From Pseudonocardia hierapolitana (GTDB taxonomy: Bacteria; Actinomycetota; Actinomycetes; Mycobacteriales; Pseudonocardiaceae): 64,000 nucleotides of DNA. The notes beneath the pieces were generated by a model. It was not told the DNA's origin, searched no databases, and saw only the letters and a list, made by a program, of their open reading frames with translations. The translations under genes and the position numbers were made by a program. The DNA is taken from the NCBI RefSeq assembly GCF_007994075.1, contig NZ_VIWU01000001.1:496001-560000 (forward strand). Reading direction: 5' to 3'. Shown piece after piece: positions 26,526 through 34,907 of the stretch (positions are counted from its first letter, which is position 1; each line of letters begins with the position of its first letter).

Positions 26526-27639
26526 TGTACTGACTCGGGAGGTTGTTGACGGTCATGCGGCGAGTCGGGTGATCGGAGGGCGGCCGCCGAGGGCGGAGTG
26601 GGCGCGTCGAGTGTTGTAGTGCTCGACCCAGCTGTCCAGGGCGGTGAGCCGGTCGTGGTTGGACAGCCAGGGTTGGGCGTAGGCGAACTCGGTCAGCAGG
26701 GTGCGGTTGAGCCGTTCAGCTTTGCCGTTGGTCCAGGGGCAGCCGGGTTTGGTGAACCGGCGCCGGATCCCGAGCGCGACACACACCGCCCGCCAGTCCT
26801 GCCCGATCCGGTAGACCTTGGCGTTGTCGGTCAGGACCCGCAGCACTCGCACGCCGTGCTCACGGAACCAGGCCACGGCCCGGTGCAGGAACCCGGCGCA
26901 GGTGGTGTCGCGTTCGTCGGGCAGCGCTTCGATGTAGGCCAGCCGGGAGTGGTCATCGACCGCGACGTGCAGGTAGTCGTAGCCGATCCCGCGCCCGATT
27001 CCGCGCCCGATTCCGCTCTGGCGGGCTTCTCGGCGCCCGTGCAGCCGCCAGCCGCCGCCGTCAGGGACCCGGCCCAACTTCTTGACATCGATGTGGATCA
27101 GATCCCCGGGGTGGGGGCGTTCGTAGCGGATCCCGCAGTGGCGGCGCCGGACCGGTGCGCCGGTGATCGGGTCGATCGCGGCCAGGTGCGGCACCTGGTG
27201 GCGGGCCAGCACCCGGCCGACGGTGGAGGCGACCAGGCCGAGCTCGCCGGCCAGGAACACCGCTCCCCGATGCGCGGTGGCTCGCAACTCGAGGATGCGG
27301 TCCTCGATCTGTGCGGCGACGCGGTTCGGGCTGGTGTGCGGCCGCGACGAGCGGTCGGCAAGTCCGTCCCAGCCCTCCTCGCGGTAGCGGCGGACCCACT
27401 TGTGCACCGTCGCTCGGGAGACGCCGAGTTGCTCGGCGATCCGCGCCGCTGGCCACCCGGCGAGGAAGCGTTCGACGATGAGCCGCCGCGCAAAGACGGT
27501 GGTGCGGGCGTTACGGTGCGCCACGAGGACCTCCTGGGCCTGGAGCGAGTGCGTGAGACACACCCACTCCGCCCGGAGGTCCTCCCTCGATCAAGCCGAC
27601 ACGCTGACCGAACTGTCAACAACGTCCTGAGTCGCTACA
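26526..27639 (-). mobile_element. IS481-family insertion sequence with 6-bp target duplication
   Basis: An element of 1114 bases. The ends pair as TGTACTGACTCGGGAGGTTG and TGTAGCGACTCAGGACGTTG, both continuing TTGACrGT, about 28 bp with four mismatches. TCTAGG flanks both ends (26520-26525 and 27640-27645), fitting the NCTAGN target preference of IS481. One transposase gene fills it. The duplication is exact, so the insertion looks recent or undisturbed. Confidence 0.92.
26553..27524 (-). CDS. IS481-family transposase
   Basis: A 323-residue DDE transposase. An N-terminal HTH (FLAGWPAARIAEQLGVSRATVHKWVRRY) is followed by the rve integrase core with the first Asp in GDLIHIDVKKLG, the second in VLTDNAKVY and the Glu in PWTNGKAERLNRTLLTEFAY. 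The GTG at 27524 (MAHRNARTTVFARRL) has AGGAGG 6 bases upstream and matches the family start. A 12-base duplication near 26996-27020 gives the repeat GIGRGIGRGIG, possibly a neutral expansion. No frameshift is seen, so it is likely active. Confidence 0.93.
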   Translation of the reverse strand: MAHRNARTTVFARRLIVERFLAGWPAARIAEQLGVSRATVHKWVRRYREEGWDGLADRSSRPHTSPNRVAAQIEDRILELRATAHRGAVFLAGELGLVASTVGRVLARHQVPHLAAIDPITGAPVRRRHCGIRYERPHPGDLIHIDVKKLGRVPDGGGWRLHGRREARQSGIGRGIGRGIGYDYLHVAVDDHSRLAYIEALPDERDTTCAGFLHRAVAWFREHGVRVLRVLTDNAKVYRIGQDWRAVCVALGIRRRFTKPGCPWTNGKAERLNRTLLTEFAYAQPWLSNHDRLTALDSWVEHYNTRRAHSALGGRPPITRLAA

Positions 27640-27669
27640 TCTAGGGACGGCGAGGCCGGCTCCATCGGA

Positions 27670-27675
27670 TAGCGT
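27670..27675 (+). promoter_or_regulatory. -10 box of leaderless hypothetical gene
   Basis: TAGCGT lies six bases before the GTG at 27682, with no ribosome-binding site. It is only 25 bases beyond the IS target duplication, so the -35 region spans the IS edge. Confidence 0.45.
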
Positions 27676-27681
27676 TCCCCG

Positions 27682-28203
27682 GTGCCCTTGATCCAGAGCT
27701 GCACCGTCGAGGATCCGCTGCACGGCGTGGTGATCGTCCACACCGACGTCGAGCGGGGACGGGTCGAGGTCGCAGGCGATGGCTTCCCCGCGGTGCACCT
27801 GCGCCGGTCGGGGACCGCCGAGGTGTCCGCCTACGTGCCGATCGGCACCCGCGACCCCGCACACCTCACGCTCACGGTCGACGGGACGCCGGCCACGCTC
27901 ATCCCCGGGCGGGGCCGGTTCACCCGCGGCTCGTTCCGGGTGGACACCCACGTGGAGGGCGTCCACTACCACTTCCGCCCCTCCGACGAGGACGGCAGCC
28001 TGCTCTCCCGCGACGGCCGACGGCTGGGCGAGCTGATGCTGGAGCCGGAGACGGTGGAGCTGATGGCGGTGTGGACGCCCGGCGCCGACGTCCGGCCGCA
28101 GGACGCCGCCATCGGCTACGCGCTGGCCACCGCGTTCGGGACGGGGGCGGAGAGCACGCTGACGATGCTGATCCACACGCTCACCGGGGTGACGTACAGC
28201 TGA
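27682..28203 (+). CDS. Hypothetical protein, 173 residues
   Basis: A soluble acidic protein, mostly beta by composition (VVIVHTDVERGRVEVAGDGFPAVHL), with no signal peptide or membrane helix. Residues 100-125 contain HYHF and a basic GRRLGEL. I recognise no family. It follows the IS element and converges with the toxin-antitoxin pair. The start is GTG with a leaderless promoter. Confidence 0.7.
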   Translation: MPLIQSCTVEDPLHGVVIVHTDVERGRVEVAGDGFPAVHLRRSGTAEVSAYVPIGTRDPAHLTLTVDGTPATLIPGRGRFTRGSFRVDTHVEGVHYHFRPSDEDGSLLSRDGRRLGELMLEPETVELMAVWTPGADVRPQDAAIGYALATAFGTGAESTLTMLIHTLTGVTYS

Positions 28204-28230
28204 TCACGGCTCCCGGGTCTCCGCCACAAC

Positions 28231-28545
28231 TCACCCACGGACCGTCGGGTGCACCGGCGCGGCCGCCACGACCCACACGACGCGCCGCTCGACGTCGGGG
28301 CAGTACCAGATCCGCCCGCCCCCGGCGAGCTCGTACTGCCACTGCGGCAGCCTCCGCCCGCCGACCTCGCGCTCGGCGAGCCGCCCGTGCAGCCGGTGCT
28401 GGCGGGCCGGGTCGTGGGGCCGGGCCGGGCGTTCGGTGAGCGCGGTCCAGGCCTCCCCCGTTGCCCCCGCGGCCACGCGACGCAGCTCTTCCCATCCCTT
28501 CGCGGCCTCGGACGTGGCGAACCGCGGCTCCCATCCGCGGGGCAT
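28231..28545 (-). CDS. RelE-like toxin (cytotoxic translational repressor family)
   Basis: A 104-residue protein that resembles actinobacterial RelE-like toxins: WEELRRVAAGATGEAWTAL, an LHGRLAEREVGGRRLPQWQYEL core, and GRIWYCPDVERRVVWV. Such toxins cleave mRNA or stall ribosomes. It lies 4 bases downstream of a Phd-like antitoxin gene on the same strand, which is the strongest support. Toxicity is not shown by the sequence. Confidence 0.72.
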   Translation of the reverse strand: MPRGWEPRFATSEAAKGWEELRRVAAGATGEAWTALTERPARPHDPARQHRLHGRLAEREVGGRRLPQWQYELAGGGRIWYCPDVERRVVWVVAAAPVHPTVRG

Positions 28546-28549
28546 CCCC

Positions 28550-29005
28550 TCAGCTCCCCCCGGGTGCCGGGACCGGACCGAGGTCGTCGCCGACCGGCCG
28601 GGACAGCTCGGCGGTGAGGCCGGGATCGGCGTGGATCGCCGCCGTGGCCCGCCACTCGACCAGCAGCTGCGACAGCACGTCCCACCGCCCCAGCTCCGCG
28701 GACGCCTGCACGGCGCGCGCGAAGTCGCCCGTGAAGCGGCGCCGATCGTCGATCGGGAGCAGGCCGACCCACGGGAACTCCCCGGTCAGCGCCTCGTGCG
28801 CCGCGTCGTCCATGCGCAGCAGCGCGGCGCGCAGCGCCCGGGCGGCGGCGAGGGCGCCATCGGCCGCCGCCTCGGCGCGGTCCTCCCGCACCAGGAGCAG
28901 CGCCACCCCGTCGCGCCGCCGGACACGCACGTCGCCCCGGTCGGCGAGGGCCGCGACGCGCCGCGGGTCGCGCTGCAGCTCGCTCCACTGCACGTCGGTG
29001 GCCAT
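28550..29005 (-). CDS. Phd-like antitoxin
   Basis: A 151-residue protein whose first 45 residues match the prevent-host-death fold (WSELQRDPRRVAALADRGDVRVRRRDGVALLLV), followed by an actinobacterial C-terminal extension with WDVLSQLLVEWRATAAIHADP. It should bind DNA upstream of itself and neutralise the RelE-like toxin. Gene order antitoxin-toxin is usual. Confidence 0.75.
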   Translation of the reverse strand: MATDVQWSELQRDPRRVAALADRGDVRVRRRDGVALLLVREDRAEAAADGALAAARALRAALLRMDDAAHEALTGEFPWVGLLPIDDRRRFTGDFARAVQASAELGRWDVLSQLLVEWRATAAIHADPGLTAELSRPVGDDLGPVPAPGGS

Positions 29006-29054
29006 GCACCGGGATGCTGGACGCCTTCAGGGGTCCGGGCAATCGCCCGCTGGG

Positions 29055-29624
29055 TCAGAGTTCGCCGAAGGGGGCGGCGTAGCGGAACGCGCCGCGCAGC
29101 TGCGGGCGGTACGCGGTCAACGGGCGGGCCTGGAAGTGAGACGCCCACTCCGGCACCTCGGGCTCGATCCCCAGCTCGGCGGCGGGGCGGAAGCCGAACC
29201 GCGGGTAGTAGTCGGGGTGCCCCAGCAGCACGACGACGCCCTCGTCGAGCGCGTCCGCCGCGCCGAGCACCGCGTGCATGAGGGCACTGCCCACCCCGCG
29301 GCGCTTGTGGGCCTCCCGCACGCCGAGCGGGCCGAGGCCGAGCGCGGGCAGCCGGTCGGGGCCGAGCGTCGCCCGCGTGACGCAGACGTGCCCCACCACC
29401 GAGCCGTCGATCTCGGCGACGAGCGACAGCGGCGGCAGCCACGCATCGCTCCCGCGCAGGGCGTCGACCAGCCCCGGCTCGACCGGGGTGGCGTCGGGGT
29501 ACATCGGGGCGAACGCCTCGGCGTGGACGTCGGCGATGACGGGCGCGTCACCCGGGAGCTCACGGCGGACCAGCACCGGAACAAGATCCAGCCCGGCCGG
29601 CGGATCCGCAATCGATTTGCTCAC
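29055..29624 (-). CDS. GNAT N-acetyltransferase
   Basis: A 189-residue acetyltransferase. LVRRELPGDAPVIADVHAEAF begins the domain, the acetyl-CoA loop is VREAHKRRGVGSALMHAVL, and GHPDYYPRFGFRPA is the motif of the YhbS-like subgroup. The GTG at 29624 overlaps the stop of the upstream glycosyltransferase gene (GTGA), so it is translated with it. Its substrate may be a product of that membrane enzyme or an unrelated small amine. Confidence 0.88.
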   Translation of the reverse strand: MSKSIADPPAGLDLVPVLVRRELPGDAPVIADVHAEAFAPMYPDATPVEPGLVDALRGSDAWLPPLSLVAEIDGSVVGHVCVTRATLGPDRLPALGLGPLGVREAHKRRGVGSALMHAVLGAADALDEGVVVLLGHPDYYPRFGFRPAAELGIEPEVPEWASHFQARPLTAYRPQLRGAFRYAAPFGEL

Positions 29625-31114
29625 CCGATGTGGCGCAGCTGCGGCCACAGCTGCGACCACGGCACGCGCCGCTCGCGGACCAGCCAGACCGGCTCCCCCT
29701 GCTCGTCGTTGTCCAGACCCACACCGTTGTCGACGCGCGCGGCGAGCTCGACCGCGCCGAACCACCGGCGCAGCTGCGTCTCGTCCAGTCCGACCACGAT
29801 CAGCGTGGCGGCCTCCTCCGGAGGAGGACCCCAACTCCAGTACGAGTTGTGCCCGCTGTGCGCCGGGGTGAGCGCGGGCAGGAACCGGTCGACGGCGCCG
29901 GCCTCCCCGTAGTTGCCGGTGAGCACCGCGACGCGCTCGCCCGCCGGCACCTGCGCGTGCACCGCGGCGATCGTGGCGGCGAACTCCGGCCAGCCGACCG
30001 TCTCCCCCGCGTCGTAGTTGATGTCCGGCACCGGCGTGCGCGCCAGCTCGCCGACCGGCACGAGCGGCAGCATGAGCAGGGCCGACATCGCGAGGCTCAA
30101 CGCGAGAGCGGCCACGATCAGGCCGGACCGGATGCGGCGGGCGCCGCGGCGGGCCCACTCGACGACCGCGGGCGCGCCGGCCGCGAGCAGCACGGGGAAG
30201 AAGCCCGCGAGGTAGTAGGGCTTGCCGCCCGTCACCAGGAACAGCACCGCGACCAGCACGTACGCCACGGCGAAGGCCCGCCACGTGCGCAGCGCGGGGT
30301 CGCGGGCCAACCGCCACCAGCCCAGCGCCCACACCGGCACGAGCAGCGGACTCACGAGCACGAGCTGGAACGGCAGGAAGAGGTACCACGGTTCGCTGCT
30401 GCCGGAGCTGCCGCCCGCGATCGCGGTAGACAGCGTGAACACCGGGAACCCGTTGGCGGCCTGCCAGGCCAGGTTCGGTGCCCAGATCACGAGCGCCACG
30501 GCCGCGCCCAGCCACGGCCAGCGGCTCGCCAACGCCGCCCGGGGCCCCACCGCGAGCACGCCCACGAGGACGCCGGCGAGCAGCACCAGCGGCAGCGACT
30601 TGTTCTGCACGGCGAGGCCGGCCACGGCGCCCGTGGCGAGCCAGACCGCGCCCCCGTCCCGCAGGGCGCGCACCAGCAGCCACGTCAGGGCGGTCCAGGC
30701 GAGCAGGTCGAACGTGGTGGTCGAGAGCAGGTGCCCGACGACGAGCAACACCGCCGAGACACCCATGCTCGCCGCGGCCAGCAGCTGCGCGCCGCGCCCT
30801 CCGCCCAGCTCGCGGGCGATCAGGCCGGTGAGCACCACCACCAGGGCCGCGGCGAGCACGGACGGCAGGCGCAGCCCGGTGAGCGAGCCGGGCAGCACCG
30901 TGTCCATCGCGCGGGCGAGGAACGGCGTGAGCGGCGGCTGGTCCACGTAACCGAACGCGGGCTCACGTCCCGCCCGCAGGAAGTACAGCTCGTCGCGGTG
31001 GTAGCCGTAGCGACCGGACACCGCGAGCAGCAGCGCGGCGACGCCGGCCGCCAGCGCGCCGAGGCCGCCCCACGCTGCCCGCGCGCGGGGCGGAACCTCG
31101 GCGACTGCGATCAC
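29621..31114 (-). CDS. Membrane glycosyltransferase, GT39/ArnT-like
   Basis: A 497-residue polytopic protein (about 11 helices). The first periplasmic loop, YGYHRDELYFLRAGREPAFGYVDQPPLTP, has the conserved Asp-Glu used by polyprenyl-phosphate glycosyltransferases of this superfamily. The C-terminal 130 residues are soluble, likely outside (VLTGNYGEAGAVDRFLP, SGHNSYWSWGPPP). It probably transfers a sugar from a lipid carrier to a cell-envelope acceptor; the acceptor is unknown. Confidence 0.85.
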   Translation of the reverse strand: MIAVAEVPPRARAAWGGLGALAAGVAALLLAVSGRYGYHRDELYFLRAGREPAFGYVDQPPLTPFLARAMDTVLPGSLTGLRLPSVLAAALVVVLTGLIARELGGGRGAQLLAAASMGVSAVLLVVGHLLSTTTFDLLAWTALTWLLVRALRDGGAVWLATGAVAGLAVQNKSLPLVLLAGVLVGVLAVGPRAALASRWPWLGAAVALVIWAPNLAWQAANGFPVFTLSTAIAGGSSGSSEPWYLFLPFQLVLVSPLLVPVWALGWWRLARDPALRTWRAFAVAYVLVAVLFLVTGGKPYYLAGFFPVLLAAGAPAVVEWARRGARRIRSGLIVAALALSLAMSALLMLPLVPVGELARTPVPDINYDAGETVGWPEFAATIAAVHAQVPAGERVAVLTGNYGEAGAVDRFLPALTPAHSGHNSYWSWGPPPEEAATLIVVGLDETQLRRWFGAVELAARVDNGVGLDNDEQGEPVWLVRERRVPWSQLWPQLRHIG

Positions 31115-31166
31115 ACGGCGACGCTAGCGCCGGTGCCACGCGGTGTCTGTAGAGGAGAACCCCGCA

Positions 31167-32837
31167 TCAGCCCCCACCGCCCGGGCCGCCACCACCACCG
31201 GCGGCAGCAGCGGGAGGCGCGGGCGGGAGCAGGAGCTCCTGGCCCTCCCGCAGACCGGAGAGCACCTGGGTGTACTCGTCGCCGACGGCACCGGCATCGA
31301 ACGGGGTCGGAACAGGTTGGCCGTCCGGGCCGCGGACGTCGACGATCGTGCTCGCCCCCTCGCGCCGGACCGCGGCCGACGGGATGCGCAGCACGTTGTC
31401 CACCGACTCGGTGATCACGTCTGCCAGCGCGGTCTGGCCGTCGCGCAGCCGGGCGTCGCCCTCGCGGAGCACGATCGTGGCGTTGTACTGCACGATCCCG
31501 TTGGACGGGGTCCCGGTCGGCGCGATCGCGAGCACGGTTGCGGGCGCCCGCAGGTCGGGAATGGCGTCGACCGTGACCTCCACCTGCTGGTTGACCGCGA
31601 TGCGCGCCGCGTCGGACTCCTCGAACGGCACGACCAGCTGGAACGTGTCGAGGTTGTTCAGGACGATGAGCGGGCTGCCGCCCCCCGTGCCACCGGAGCC
31701 GCTGTCGGATGCGAGGTCGGTGCTCTCGGGGATCGTCGCGGTGCTTCCGGGTGCCACCGGGGTGGTGCCGGACGCCTCGCCCACGAACTCGCCCGCCCTG
31801 CCGTTGATCGCCGACACGGTGCCTGCAGTCGGGGCGTAGAGCACCGTGTTGTCGACGTCCTGCTGCGCGACCCGGACCGCCGCCTGCGCGTTGCGCAGCT
31901 GGGCCTTGCGGACCTCGATGTCGGCGGGCCGGTCGTTGCGCGCGGCGCCGCTGTCGTTCTCGGCGGAGATGACGGTCTGCTGCTCCCGCTCGATCGACAC
32001 CTGCCCGGCGGCCCGGTCGACGTCCTCCTGGTGCTTCGCCTGGTCCAGCGCGGCCTCCGACTGGAGCACGGTGCGCTTCGCGTTGTCGACGGCGGTGCGC
32101 GCGGAGGCGATCTGCTCCTGGCAGGACGGGGTCTGGGCCGGGCTGTACGCGATGCCCTCCACGGTGAACGACGCACCCTCGGTGCTCTCGTCGTCGTCCC
32201 GGGACCGGGGTTGCGTCGTGGGCGGGGTCGTCGGGGCCGGCGTCTCCTGGTCGTCCTCGGTGCTGCTCAGGGACGAGCTGTCGTCCCCGTCCCCACAGGT
32301 GTCCTCGGTCTGGCGCAGCGTGTCCCAGGCGCGGTCGAGGACCTTCTTGTCGAAGTCGAGCTGCTCGCGCGCCCGCTTCGTGGCGGCCTCGTTGAAGTCG
32401 TTGGTCTCGTCGACCTGCTTCTTGACCGCCTCGAGGATCTCCCGCGCCTGGTCGAGGGTGCGCCCCGTGGCGTTCACGCGGTTGTTGCCCTGGGCGCGGT
32501 CCAGCTCGGCCTGCGCCTCGGCGAGGTTCGCCTGTTCCTGCTGGAGCGTCTGGCGGAGCGCGAAGTCGTCGATGCGCGCGAGCTCCTGGCCGGGCACGAC
32601 CTGGTCGCCGACGCCCACCAGCACCTCCGTGAGCTGCCCGCGCCGCGGGAAGCCGAGGGTCTGCTCGGAGATCGCGACGAGGGTCCCGGACGCCGACACG
32701 GTCGACTGCACCGAGCCGCGGTCCACGCGCAGCGTCGGCGGTGGCGGCGGCTCCGCGGTGCAGGCCGTGAGGGCCAGCACCGCGGCCGCACCGATGGCGC
32801 ATGCCGCCCAGGCGCGCCGACCGGTCGTTCGGGACAT
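31167..32837 (-). CDS. Efflux periplasmic adaptor (HlyD/MacA-like) lipoprotein
   Basis: A 556-residue membrane-fusion protein. The N-terminus carries a signal peptide and lipobox (LALTAC). A barrel-sandwich half (GTLVAISEQTLGFPRRGQLTEVLVGVGDQV) is followed by a long hairpin of coiled coil (residues 90-300), interrupted by an unusual acidic Thr/Pro-rich insert of about 60 residues with two Cys. The second half (VLYAPTAGTVSAINGRAGEFVG) and a C-terminal Gly-rich tail follow. The ATG at 32837 has AGGAGCT upstream. It pairs with the MacB-like permease and ATPase upstream. Confidence 0.88.
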   Translation of the reverse strand: MSRTTGRRAWAACAIGAAAVLALTACTAEPPPPPTLRVDRGSVQSTVSASGTLVAISEQTLGFPRRGQLTEVLVGVGDQVVPGQELARIDDFALRQTLQQEQANLAEAQAELDRAQGNNRVNATGRTLDQAREILEAVKKQVDETNDFNEAATKRAREQLDFDKKVLDRAWDTLRQTEDTCGDGDDSSSLSSTEDDQETPAPTTPPTTQPRSRDDDESTEGASFTVEGIAYSPAQTPSCQEQIASARTAVDNAKRTVLQSEAALDQAKHQEDVDRAAGQVSIEREQQTVISAENDSGAARNDRPADIEVRKAQLRNAQAAVRVAQQDVDNTVLYAPTAGTVSAINGRAGEFVGEASGTTPVAPGSTATIPESTDLASDSGSGGTGGGSPLIVLNNLDTFQLVVPFEESDAARIAVNQQVEVTVDAIPDLRAPATVLAIAPTGTPSNGIVQYNATIVLREGDARLRDGQTALADVITESVDNVLRIPSAAVRREGASTIVDVRGPDGQPVPTPFDAGAVGDEYTQVLSGLREGQELLLPPAPPAAAAGGGGGPGGGG

Positions 32838-32881
32838 GGGAGCTCCTGCCTTGATCACTTCTGGTCTGACTCTCGCGCGGG

Positions 32882-34090
32882 TCATTGGTATCGGAGGGCC
32901 TCGATCGGACGCAGCCGCGACGCGCGGTGCGCCGGGTAACCGCCCGCGATCAGGCCGATGATCAAGCTGATGGTGAAGGCGAGCACGATCGACATGGGGT
33001 CGACGGCCGGCGCCGGGAAATCGGGGATGAGCTGCGGCAGGATCGCGGCACCGGTGAGCGAGAGACCCACACCGAGCGTGATGCCCATCAGCCCGCCCAG
33101 CCCGGACAGGAAGATCGACTCGAGCATGAACTGCAGGAGGATCACCCGCGGCCGGGCGCCGATCGCCTTGCGGATGCCGATCTCCCGGGTCCGCTCCGTG
33201 ACCGTCACCAGCATGATGTTCGCGACGCCGATGCTTCCGACGATCAGCGAGATCCCGGCGACCGCAGCGGTGAACAGCGTCAGGAACGACAGGAACTGCG
33301 TGGCCTCCTGGATCTGCTGCTGGAGCGCCTGCACCTCGAAGTCGCGCTTCGCGGGGTCGCGGATGTTGTGGCGGTCGGACAGGACCGTCGTGATCTGGTT
33401 CGTCGCCGCGGTCACCGCCTCGGCGGAGTACGCCCGCACGATGATGGTGTCCAGCTCGTCGTCGCCGCCGGTGAGGTAGCTGCGCGCGGCCCCGAGCGGC
33501 ATGATCGCGACGTCATCCTGCTGCCCGGTGGCCTCCGCGACGCCGATCACCCGGAAAACCGCCCGGCTGATCCGGATCTCCTGGCCGAGCGCGGATGTCG
33601 CGTTGCCGCCGAACAGCTCGTTGACCGGGTTGGGACCGAGCACGACCACCTTGGCGTTGGAGCGGACCTCCTGCTCGTTGAACGGGCGCCCCGCCGTCAG
33701 CTCGCGGTCGGTGATCGGGAAGTAGTCGGCCGTCGTTCCCGTGACCGACGTGCGGTACTGGTCGCCCTCCCGCTGCAACAGCGCGGCCCCGCCCACGATC
33801 GGGATGGCGGTCGCGACGTCCGGCGCGTCCCTGAGCAGCGCCTCCAGGTCGTTCTCGGTGAGGTCGCGGGCCCGGCCGCCGCCGGGCACCCCGCCCTCGG
33901 TGGGGGTCACCGTGATCTGGGTGTTGAGCGAGCCGAACTGCTCGTTGAACCCGGCCTGGATCCCGTTGCCGAGCGCGGTGAGCAGGATGACCGCCGAGAC
34001 ACCGATGATGATGCCCAGGGTGGTGAGCGCGGAGCGCAGCTTGTTGGCCCGCAGGCCACGCAGCGCGATGCGCACGACCTCCCAGATCAC
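32882..34090 (-). CDS. MacB-like ABC permease
   Basis: A 402-residue FtsX/MacB permease with four helices: one near the N-terminus (LRSALTTLGIIIGVSAVILLTALG), a periplasmic domain of about 210 residues, and three at the C-terminus. The ERTREIGIRKAIGARPRVI coupling helix is the family signature. It overlaps the ATPase gene by ATGA, and the adaptor follows at 44 bases. The complex likely exports a hydrophobic compound or peptide. Confidence 0.92.
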   Translation of the reverse strand: MIWEVVRIALRGLRANKLRSALTTLGIIIGVSAVILLTALGNGIQAGFNEQFGSLNTQITVTPTEGGVPGGGRARDLTENDLEALLRDAPDVATAIPIVGGAALLQREGDQYRTSVTGTTADYFPITDRELTAGRPFNEQEVRSNAKVVVLGPNPVNELFGGNATSALGQEIRISRAVFRVIGVAEATGQQDDVAIMPLGAARSYLTGGDDELDTIIVRAYSAEAVTAATNQITTVLSDRHNIRDPAKRDFEVQALQQQIQEATQFLSFLTLFTAAVAGISLIVGSIGVANIMLVTVTERTREIGIRKAIGARPRVILLQFMLESIFLSGLGGLMGITLGVGLSLTGAAILPQLIPDFPAPAVDPMSIVLAFTISLIIGLIAGGYPAHRASRLRPIEALRYQ

Positions 34091-34776
34091 GAGGCGACCA
34101 GTTGCTTCTGCCGCACGTCCCGCACGATCTTGCCGTCGCGCAGCTCGATCACGCGCTTGGCGAACTCCGCGACCTCCGGCTCGTGCGTGATCAGCACGAC
34201 GGTGCGGCCTGCGTCGTTCAGCTCCTCCAGCAACCGCATGACCTCGACCGTCGAGGTGGTGTCCAGGTTCCCGGTGGGCTCGTCGGCCAGGATGATCGCG
34301 GGATTGGTCACCAGCGCCCGCGCCACCGCAACCCGCTGCTGCTGCCCACCGGACAGCTCGTTGGGCATGTGGCCGGCCCGCTCACCGAGGCCCACCCGTT
34401 CCAGCGCCGCCAGCGCGCGTTGCCTGCGGTTGGAGCGGTCCCCGGCGTAGATGAGCGGTAGCTCGACGTTGCGCACCGCGGACGTGCGCGCGATCAGGTT
34501 GAACGACTGGAACACGAACCCGATGCGGGTGTTGCGGATGGCCGCGAGCTTGTTGTCCCGCAGCTTGCTGACGTCGATCCCGTCGAGGGTGTAGCGGCCG
34601 CCGCTCGGCACGTCGAGGCAACCGAGGATGTTCATCATCGTGCTCTTGCCCGAACCGGACGGGCCCATGATCGCGACGAAGTCGCCCTCCTCGATGAGGA
34701 GGTCGACCGGGCCGAGCGCCCGGACCTTCACCTCGCCGTTGCCGTAGACCTTCGTGACGCCGTCGAGCTCGATCAT
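34087..34776 (-). CDS. MacB/LolD-type ABC transporter ATPase
   Basis: A 229-residue ATPase with Walker A GPSGSGKSTMMNIL, signature LSGGQQQRVAVARAL, Walker B IILADEPTGNLD and H-loop LITHEP. It drives the MacB-like permease encoded by the overlapping downstream gene. It is first in the three-gene efflux operon. Confidence 0.95.
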   Translation of the reverse strand: MIELDGVTKVYGNGEVKVRALGPVDLLIEEGDFVAIMGPSGSGKSTMMNILGCLDVPSGGRYTLDGIDVSKLRDNKLAAIRNTRIGFVFQSFNLIARTSAVRNVELPLIYAGDRSNRRQRALAALERVGLGERAGHMPNELSGGQQQRVAVARALVTNPAIILADEPTGNLDTTSTVEVMRLLEELNDAGRTVVLITHEPEVAEFAKRVIELRDGKIVRDVRQKQLVAS

Positions 34777-34876
34777 GATCCCCCCCTGCAGGCAGCCGTC
34801 CCCTCGACCACCCCGATCACCTCAACGAGGCATCGGGAACCGGGGTACGCCGTACTCATAATTTGCCATGAGTGAC

Positions 34877-34891
34877 CCCGACCACGTCGGG
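34877..34891. terminator. Short hairpin after the citrate synthase gene
   Basis: CCCGAC, three bases, GTCGGG, placed 17 bases downstream of the citrate synthase stop on the minus strand and upstream of the efflux operon promoter. The stem is short and has no T-run. Confidence 0.4.
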
Positions 34892-34907
34892 CGGGTCCGT
34901 TCGGGTG

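Noticed and set aside
26996..27020. Short 12-base repeat in the transposase gene as a sign of degeneration
   Set aside because: It keeps the frame (GIGRGIGRGIG) and lies in a loop between the first and second catalytic Asp; the DDE residues are intact.
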